Shown: positions 35,833 to 40,920 of the stretch, one piece after another | Position numbering within the stretch: position 1 is the first letter of the stretch | Layout: each line of letters opens with the position of its first letter | Origin: Oscillospiraceae bacterium | GTDB lineage: Bacteria > Bacillota > Clostridia > Oscillospirales > Oscillospiraceae | NCBI GenBank assembly: GCA_028691385.1 | Contig: JAQUZL010000003.1 | Coordinates: forward strand, 1-40,920 | Reading direction: 5' to 3' | DNA length: 40,920 nucleotides | Translations under genes and position numbers: made by a program | Notes under the pieces: model-generated | Databases searched by the model: none | What the model saw: only the letters and a program-made list of their open reading frames with translations | Told to the model about the DNA's origin: nothing

Positions 35833-37443
35833 TTAGTTCCAGCGCATGGCGCTGAAGTCAACATAGCCGGTGGCGCTGCAGACAACGTTCTGCAGATCTG
35901 CGCTGTGAGCGCGGAAGTAGTTGACCTGATAAATCGGGACAAACGGGCACATATCATTGACGGTTGCAATAATGTTGGTGATTTCACCTGCGCGCTCCGC
36001 ATCATCCATGCAGACGTTGGCATGCTCGACCAGCACGTCCAGATCATCGTCAGCCATGCAGGCCGGCGTATAATCGCGGCGGGTAGAGTGGAAGCGCTGC
36101 ACATAGGTCAGGGCGTTGGACGGAGACCAGGAAACGATGGCGCTGGTGAGATCGGTGGTGGTCATGATGGCCTGATAGGAGGCGGAGTCCATCTCGTTGA
36201 TGGTCACATTGATGCCGATTTCGGCAAGCTCAGCCTGCATGATGGTGGCAATGGCCTTTTTGGTTTCGTTGCTGCACACGATGTCCAGCGTGACGGTGGA
36301 AGGATCGCCGCCCCAGGCTGCCAGATACTGCTTGGCCTTGTCCACATCGTAGCCGTAGCCGTTCTCATCGGTGGACTCGGCATAGCCCATGGAAACGCAG
36401 GAGTAGCTCGGCGTGCCGTAGCCGTTGAGCGCGCCCACCACGATATCATCGCGGTTGATGGCATAGCTGACGGCCTTGCGCAGGTTCTCGTCGGCAAACG
36501 GGGTGTTCACGCAGTTGAGGTACAGGAAGTAGTTCTCGACGCTCACGACCTGCTCCATGGCCAGGCCGTCGGTATTGGTCAGGCGGTCAATGTCGTTGGA
36601 AGCGACGGAGTAAACAAAGTCGACGTCGCCGGACTCCAGCGCCATGGTTCTCGTCGCACCCTCGGGGATGATGGAGAACTTCAGGTTCTGAATGGAGGCC
36701 TTGCGGTCCGCGTCAAAGTAGTCGTCGTTGGCGACAAAGCTGATGTAGTTGCCCTTGTTCCACTCGACCAGCTTGTACGGGCCGGTGCCGACCGGGTTGG
36801 CGCTGAAGTCGTTGCCGGAATCAATCAGGGATTTGGGCAGCATAAAGTTGAAATGATAGCCCAGGTTATAGAGCAGGTTCGGCGTGGGATCGGAGGTGAC
36901 AAGCTTGACGGTGTACGGATCAACCACCTCGACGGAGGCAATTGCACCGGTGTAGGTCGCGCTGCTGGGGAAAGACTGCGCGTAAGCAATGGTTGCGGCG
37001 ACGTCATCGGCGGTGAATTCTTCGCCGTTCTGGAACAGAACGCCCTGCTTCAGCTTGAAGGTCCACTCGGTGTCGCTGTCCTGGGTGAAGCTCTCGGCCA
37101 GATCGCAGACCGGCTGCAGGGTTTCCATGTCAATGCGGACAAGACCGTTATAGGTGAGCAGGTTCATCTGGACGCCCATCAGGGAGTCGTGCTCACAGGT
37201 GGACAGGTAATCCGGCTCATCGGTTAAGGCAACCGTCAGCGAATCCTTGCCGGATTCGGTCGTCGCAGCGGAACTCGAACCGGCGGAAGATGATGTATCG
37301 CCCGTGCTCGATGCCGGCTTGTTGGAGCTGCCGCAGCCGCTCAGCATACCGGCGGTCAGGATGATTGCAGAACAAAGTGCAACCCCTCTTTTTAAGATGC
37401 TGTCCATTTTCTTGCTTTTCAAGTTTGGTCGCTTCCTTTCCAT
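35833..37443 (-). CDS. Extracellular peptide/nickel-type solute-binding lipoprotein (SBP_bac_5)
   Basis: Lipobox AGMLSGCGSS; VALTDEPDYLSTCEHDSL...FKLKQGVLFQNGEEFTADDV; SYAINRDDIV. Start uncertain (TTG at 37422 has a better RBS). Confidence 0.9.
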   Translation of the reverse strand: MERKRPNLKSKKMDSILKRGVALCSAIILTAGMLSGCGSSNKPASSTGDTSSSAGSSSAATTESGKDSLTVALTDEPDYLSTCEHDSLMGVQMNLLTYNGLVRIDMETLQPVCDLAESFTQDSDTEWTFKLKQGVLFQNGEEFTADDVAATIAYAQSFPSSATYTGAIASVEVVDPYTVKLVTSDPTPNLLYNLGYHFNFMLPKSLIDSGNDFSANPVGTGPYKLVEWNKGNYISFVANDDYFDADRKASIQNLKFSIIPEGATRTMALESGDVDFVYSVASNDIDRLTNTDGLAMEQVVSVENYFLYLNCVNTPFADENLRKAVSYAINRDDIVVGALNGYGTPSYSCVSMGYAESTDENGYGYDVDKAKQYLAAWGGDPSTVTLDIVCSNETKKAIATIMQAELAEIGINVTINEMDSASYQAIMTTTDLTSAIVSWSPSNALTYVQRFHSTRRDYTPACMADDDLDVLVEHANVCMDDAERAGEITNIIATVNDMCPFVPIYQVNYFRAHSADLQNVVCSATGYVDFSAMRWN

Positions 37444-37594
37444 ATCGTTGATTGGTGGTTTGTTCAACTGTTTCACGGTACGCTCCGCTACCAAAGCACC
37501 AGCAACTTTGCTGGAAATAGGAGAAAATACTTTGTGAAAGTTGTTTGAACTATGGTAGCACTTTATGGTGATTTTATGATAATATATATTTTAG

Positions 37595-37609
37595 ATAGCA
37601 TCATTCTAT
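37595..37609. promoter_or_regulatory. Possible LysR-type T-N11-A site
   Basis: ATAGCATCATTCTAT in the divergent LysR / binding-protein intergenic region. Confidence 0.35.
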
Positions 37610-37639
37610 TTATGATATTAAACGAGTGAGGACAGAACC

Positions 37640-38590
37640 ATGACAAATAATCAGATTAAATATATGATAGAAGTTGCCCAGACCGGCTCTGTGAATCAGG
37701 CGGCGCGGAATCTCTTCCTTTCGCAGTCGGCGCTTTCTAACGCCATCATGAGCGTGGAGGAAGAGTTTGGGCATAAGATTTTTAACCGCAGCAACAAGGG
37801 CGTCACGCTGACCTCCTTTGGCAAACTGTTCATCGCCTATATCACACCGATTAACCGGCAGCTCAACCAGCTGTATTCCATGCGCGGCAATGCCAGCGCG
37901 GTGAACCTGCCGACGTTCACGGTGATCAGCAACGGCTTTTACTATCTCAGCGATATTGCCGCCGCGCTCGGCCGCCGCTATCAGGCGACGGGCATCCGCA
38001 TTTCCCTGATGGAGGACTATGGCGGCAACATGTTTGAGGCCATCTCCAATCATACGGCAAGCCTCGGCGTGGTGCGGCTTTGGAGCTGCTATCGCAACAC
38101 CAGCTTAGAACAGTATGCCGCCATGCGGCTGCTGTATCATCCGGTGGCGGTGATGCATGTGGGCGTGGACGTCAGCGATAAAAATCCCCTCTATCGGTAC
38201 GAGGGAAAAGATATTTTGCCCGAGCAGCTGACGCCGTATCCCATGATTTTGCATGAGAGCCTGGACTGCGGGCCGTATTCGGACATCCTGTACCGGCTGA
38301 ACCTGCCTGCGCCGCGCACGCGGTTTGTGGTGGATTCCCGCGCAGCGATGTATGAGCTGCTCGACACCACGGACGGGTACGTGCTCAATTCCCGGAACCT
38401 CAACGCCAGCAAAACGCCCTATGTGGACTCGCACAATCACCGGTGGCGCTTCATTCCGTTCCGGGAGTGCGCCGTTGAGTCGGAGATCGGGTGGTTGCTC
38501 CCGGAAAATGAGGTTCTTTCGCAGGTGGGAAAGGAATTTGTGTCCATGCTCAATGATTGTTTGCTTCATGATATAACGTTGGACTATTAA
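37640..38590 (+). CDS. LysR-family transcriptional regulator
   Basis: N-terminal HTH: MIEVAQTGSVNQAARNLFLSQSALSNAIMSVEEEFGHKIFNRSNKGVTLTSFGK. Confidence 0.95.
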   Translation: MTNNQIKYMIEVAQTGSVNQAARNLFLSQSALSNAIMSVEEEFGHKIFNRSNKGVTLTSFGKLFIAYITPINRQLNQLYSMRGNASAVNLPTFTVISNGFYYLSDIAAALGRRYQATGIRISLMEDYGGNMFEAISNHTASLGVVRLWSCYRNTSLEQYAAMRLLYHPVAVMHVGVDVSDKNPLYRYEGKDILPEQLTPYPMILHESLDCGPYSDILYRLNLPAPRTRFVVDSRAAMYELLDTTDGYVLNSRNLNASKTPYVDSHNHRWRFIPFRECAVESEIGWLLPENEVLSQVGKEFVSMLNDCLLHDITLDY

Positions 38591-38648
38591 TATATATCGA
38601 TTATACATATATATAAAAATGCTGAAAAAATGAAAAAGTGGGACGCTG

Positions 38649-38678
38649 TTTGCAAGACACTGGCAAAAGTCTTGCAAA
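38649..38678. repeat. Perfect inverted repeat in the LysR-M20 intergenic region
   Basis: tttgcaagac-actggcaaaa-gtcttgcaaa (10-bp arms, 10-nt spacer), no T-run. Confidence 0.6.
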
Positions 38679-38705
38679 TGGAAAATTTAAGAAATTTGGA
38701 TCGGA

Positions 38706-38840
38706 ATGGGAGGCGGATTTGTGGAAGTCTTTGGAATCCCGCTGAATGGAAAAAACAGCATCCTTGATTTTGGACTGTGGATCGTGCTGGCCGTCTTGGT
38801 CTGCCTATGGGTGTGGCTTTTGTTTCGTCGCAAAAAATGA
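38706..38840 (+). CDS. 44-aa single-TM small protein candidate
   Basis: MGGGFVEVFGIPLNGKNSILDFGLWIVLAVLVCLWVWLLFRRKK: one hydrophobic helix with a positive C-terminal tail. RBS weak. Confidence 0.45.
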   Translation: MGGGFVEVFGIPLNGKNSILDFGLWIVLAVLVCLWVWLLFRRKK

Positions 38841-38901
38841 ATAGGTACAAAATAATTGATTCAAAAAGATAATATGGAAGAAAAAGGAGCGCGCTGCGAA
38901 G

Positions 38902-40245
38902 ATGGATCAAATTGAACAGAAAATATGTGCGCGGATCGACGCCCACCGCGATGAGATCATCGCCTTTGCCGACGATCTGTGGAATCATGCGGAGCTGGGC
39001 TTTCAGGAGCATCGGACGGCAGGGAAGTTTGCCGCGGTGATGAAGAGCCTTGGCCTGCGTACCGAGGAGCATCTGGCGGTGACAGGCGTCAAGAGCTACC
39101 TGAAAGCCCATGCCGACGGTCCCACGGTTTGTCTGATGGGGGAGTTTGACGGCCTGCCGATTCCCGCCAATGCGCACGCCAACCCGGAAACCGGCGCGGC
39201 GCACTGCTGCGGCCATCATGCGCAGACGGCAGGCGTTATGGGCGCGGCCATCGCACTGAGCGACCCTGAGATTGCAGCGGCGCTGCAGGGCAATGTGGTC
39301 TTTTTCGGCGTTCCGGCGGAGGAATATGTGGAAATTGAGCTGCGCAACCAAATGCGCGAGCAGGGACTTATCCGCTATGGCTGCGGCAAGTGTGAGCTGC
39401 TGCGCATCGGCGCAATGGACGACATTGACATCACGGTGGGTCATCATGCGGTGAGCGGCAAAAAATATTTGGTCGCCAACCGCTCCTGCAACGGATTTGT
39501 GACAAAAATGATTCGTTTCGAGGGGCGCGCCGCCCATGCGGCCGGTGAGCCGCAGCGCGGCGTGGACGCCATGAATGCGGCAGCGCTTGCCATCCATGCG
39601 GTGGATTTGCAGCGGGAAACCTTCCGCGATCAGGATACCATTCGCGTCCACGGCATGGTGACCAAGGGCGCGGATGCCTCCAACGTCATTGCCGACGATG
39701 TGCGCATGACCTATTCGGTGCGCGGCAAGACCATCGCGGCGTATATGGATGCGGCAAAGAAGGTCGACCGGTCGATGCGCGCGGGCGCTGTTGCCATGGG
39801 CTGCGGCGTGACCATTACCACGCTGCCGGGCAATCTGCCCATTGTGCCGGTGAAGGATGCCAGCGTGGTGGACTCGGCGCTGCATGAGATCTGCGGCGAT
39901 ACGCCGGTGACCTGCACGGGGCCGGATTTCCACTCCACCAGCTCCGGGGACTATGGCGACATCAGCTGCATGATTCCGCTGCTGCAGTTCAATTCCGGCG
40001 GCTTTTCCGGGGTGTTCCACAGCCCGGATGTGGATGTGGCAGATCCCTATGACGCCTATGTGATTCCCGCCAAGGTGTTTGCGCTCATTGCCTATAAGCT
40101 GCTGCGCAACGGCGGTGATCGCGCCAGGGCGATCATGGACAGCTTTGAGGCGGTGCTTACACGGCAGCAGTATCTGGAGCTGATGGAAAGCCAGCTGACG
40201 CAAGAGCGCATCGCGCCGCAGATGCTGCCCGTGCTGGACGATTGA
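38902..40245 (+). CDS. M20-family amidohydrolase/peptidase
   Basis: CLMGEFDGLP, GAAHCCGHHAQTAGVMGAA, FFGVPAEEYVE, terminal FHSPDVDVADPYDAY; AAAGGAG RBS. Confidence 0.9.
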   Translation: MDQIEQKICARIDAHRDEIIAFADDLWNHAELGFQEHRTAGKFAAVMKSLGLRTEEHLAVTGVKSYLKAHADGPTVCLMGEFDGLPIPANAHANPETGAAHCCGHHAQTAGVMGAAIALSDPEIAAALQGNVVFFGVPAEEYVEIELRNQMREQGLIRYGCGKCELLRIGAMDDIDITVGHHAVSGKKYLVANRSCNGFVTKMIRFEGRAAHAAGEPQRGVDAMNAAALAIHAVDLQRETFRDQDTIRVHGMVTKGADASNVIADDVRMTYSVRGKTIAAYMDAAKKVDRSMRAGAVAMGCGVTITTLPGNLPIVPVKDASVVDSALHEICGDTPVTCTGPDFHSTSSGDYGDISCMIPLLQFNSGGFSGVFHSPDVDVADPYDAYVIPAKVFALIAYKLLRNGGDRARAIMDSFEAVLTRQQYLELMESQLTQERIAPQMLPVLDD

Positions 40246-40253
40246 AACCGTTA

Positions 40254-40285
40254 AAACCCGCCTGACCGTCCGGTCAGGCGGGTTT
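40254..40285 (+). terminator. Intrinsic terminator after the M20 gene
   Basis: Perfect 14-bp stem aaacccgcctgacc-gtcc-ggtcaggcgggttt. Confidence 0.85.
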
Positions 40286-40289
40286 GTCT

Positions 40290-40785
40290 TATCGCTTTCG
40301 CGAAGATGAACCACCGGCTATGCCGGTGAGGATTAAAATCTTTAGATACAAGAAAACCTCCTTTTGCAAAAAATGCAGGGTTGCCGACTGCATTACAGAG
40401 CAAAAGGCGGTGTTGCCGTGAACGACATACAAAGTTCCACACATTCAAAGTGGAGATGCCAGTACTATATAGTTTTCGCTCCAAAATACCGCCGGAAAGA
40501 GATTTATGGCAAGATAACAGCGGACATAGGAGCGATACTTGGAGAATTGTGTAAACAAAAGAAAGGAGAAATCATAGAGGCAGAAGCGTGTCCCGACCAT
40601 ATCCATATGCGCATAAGCATCCCTCCAAGCCTCGGTGCGGCGCAGCTCATGGGGCTTCTCAAGGGCGAGCGTTCTTTGAGGATATTTGATAGGTATGTCA
40701 ATCTCAAAGATAAGCATGGAAGCAGGCATTCCTGCGCGCTGAAGCACTGGAAAGATACCGATAAAGCATGGAAAAGTCCCTGAAA
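40290..40785 (+). mobile_element. IS200/IS605-family element, 3'-truncated
   Basis: Left-end hairpin caccggc-tat-gccggtg (40312-40328) and aaaatctttagatacaagaaaacctcc lead, typical of clostridial IS200-like left ends; tnpA-like ORF follows. Right boundary unclear. Confidence 0.65.
40418..40783 (+). pseudogene. tnpA: Truncated TnpA (Y1/HUH) transposase of IS200/IS605 type
   Basis: GTG start, MNDIQSSTHSKWRCQYYIVFAPKYRRKEIYGKI...EACPDHIHMRISIPP...LMGLLKGERSLRIFDRYVNLKDKHGSRH. Similarity to the family stops after GSRH, so the C-terminal Tyr region is missing. Confidence 0.75.
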
Positions 40786-40812
40786 ACAACCGTTTTCAGG
40801 GACTTTTCCATG
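40767..40812. repeat. Perfect 21-bp inverted repeat (loop aacc) at the IS 3' junction; may act as terminator for the minus-strand gene
   Basis: catggaaaagtccctgaaaac / gttttcagggacttttccatg. Confidence 0.8.
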
Positions 40813-40822
40813 TGCGGCGCAT

Positions 40823-40920
40823 TCAGGTGCTTTCGTTTTCGCTTGAGAGGTTTCGCAAATGCAGATAGACCGTGTTTTTGGAGATGCCCAGCACCTCGGC
40901 AACCTTAATCACACCGTCCT
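40823..40920 (-). CDS. C-terminal HTH of a transcriptional regulator (truncated by window edge; YheO/HTH_22-like)
   Basis: Minus strand reads ...DGVIKVAEVLGISKNTVYLHLRNLSSENEST*; typical C-terminal HTH. Absent from the ORF track because no start is in the window. Confidence 0.6.
   Translation of the reverse strand, partial: DGVIKVAEVLGISKNTVYLHLRNLSSENEST

Noticed and set aside
38587-40314. 575-aa minus-strand ORF opposite the M20 gene
   Set aside because: It is antisense to a clear M20 amidohydrolase; low-complexity His/Arg-rich text with no family features. A product of GC-rich antisense frames.

Overview
The window is about 41 kb of a Clostridia-like (Firmicutes) genome, by protein character. 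It reads as five blocks. (1) 1-14.3 kb: an exopolysaccharide or cell-surface polysaccharide locus. It holds a partial UDP-glucose dehydrogenase, an O-antigen ligase/polymerase-like protein, a Ser-hydrolase + heparinase II/III-like fusion, a protein of two Ig-like repeats, three CgeB-like glycosyltransferases (one also carrying a GT2 domain and a C-terminal Ig-like repeat), a two-gene ABC-2 polysaccharide exporter, and a UDP-ManNAc-dehydrogenase-like enzyme. (2) 14.5-15.9 kb: a compact, nearly symmetric divergent regulatory cassette. A DUF739-like Cro-type regulator faces an XRE regulator, each followed by a 42-43 aa ORF and a hairpin terminator. The shared intergenic region has two operators of identical geometry and two good sigma-A-type promoters. 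(3) 16-17.1 kb: an SLC13/ArsB-like anion permease. (4) 17.2-27.8 kb: a complete chemosensory operon (hybrid kinase, cheC, cheW, cheW, cheR, cheB, cheY, mcp, cheA, cheW). (5) 28.1-40.3 kb: an opp/dpp-type ABC importer, two tandem L-2-amino-thiazoline-4-carboxylate-hydrolase-like proteins, a C26-like gamma-glutamyl hydrolase, a MalY/PatB-like C-S lyase, a divergent LysR regulator and an M20 amidohydrolase. I read block 5 as a candidate cysteine-conjugate salvage locus. The window ends with a 3'-truncated IS200/IS605 element and the 3' end of an HTH regulator. No tRNA, rRNA or CRISPR array was recognised. All family assignments come from reading motifs by eye; no database search was run.
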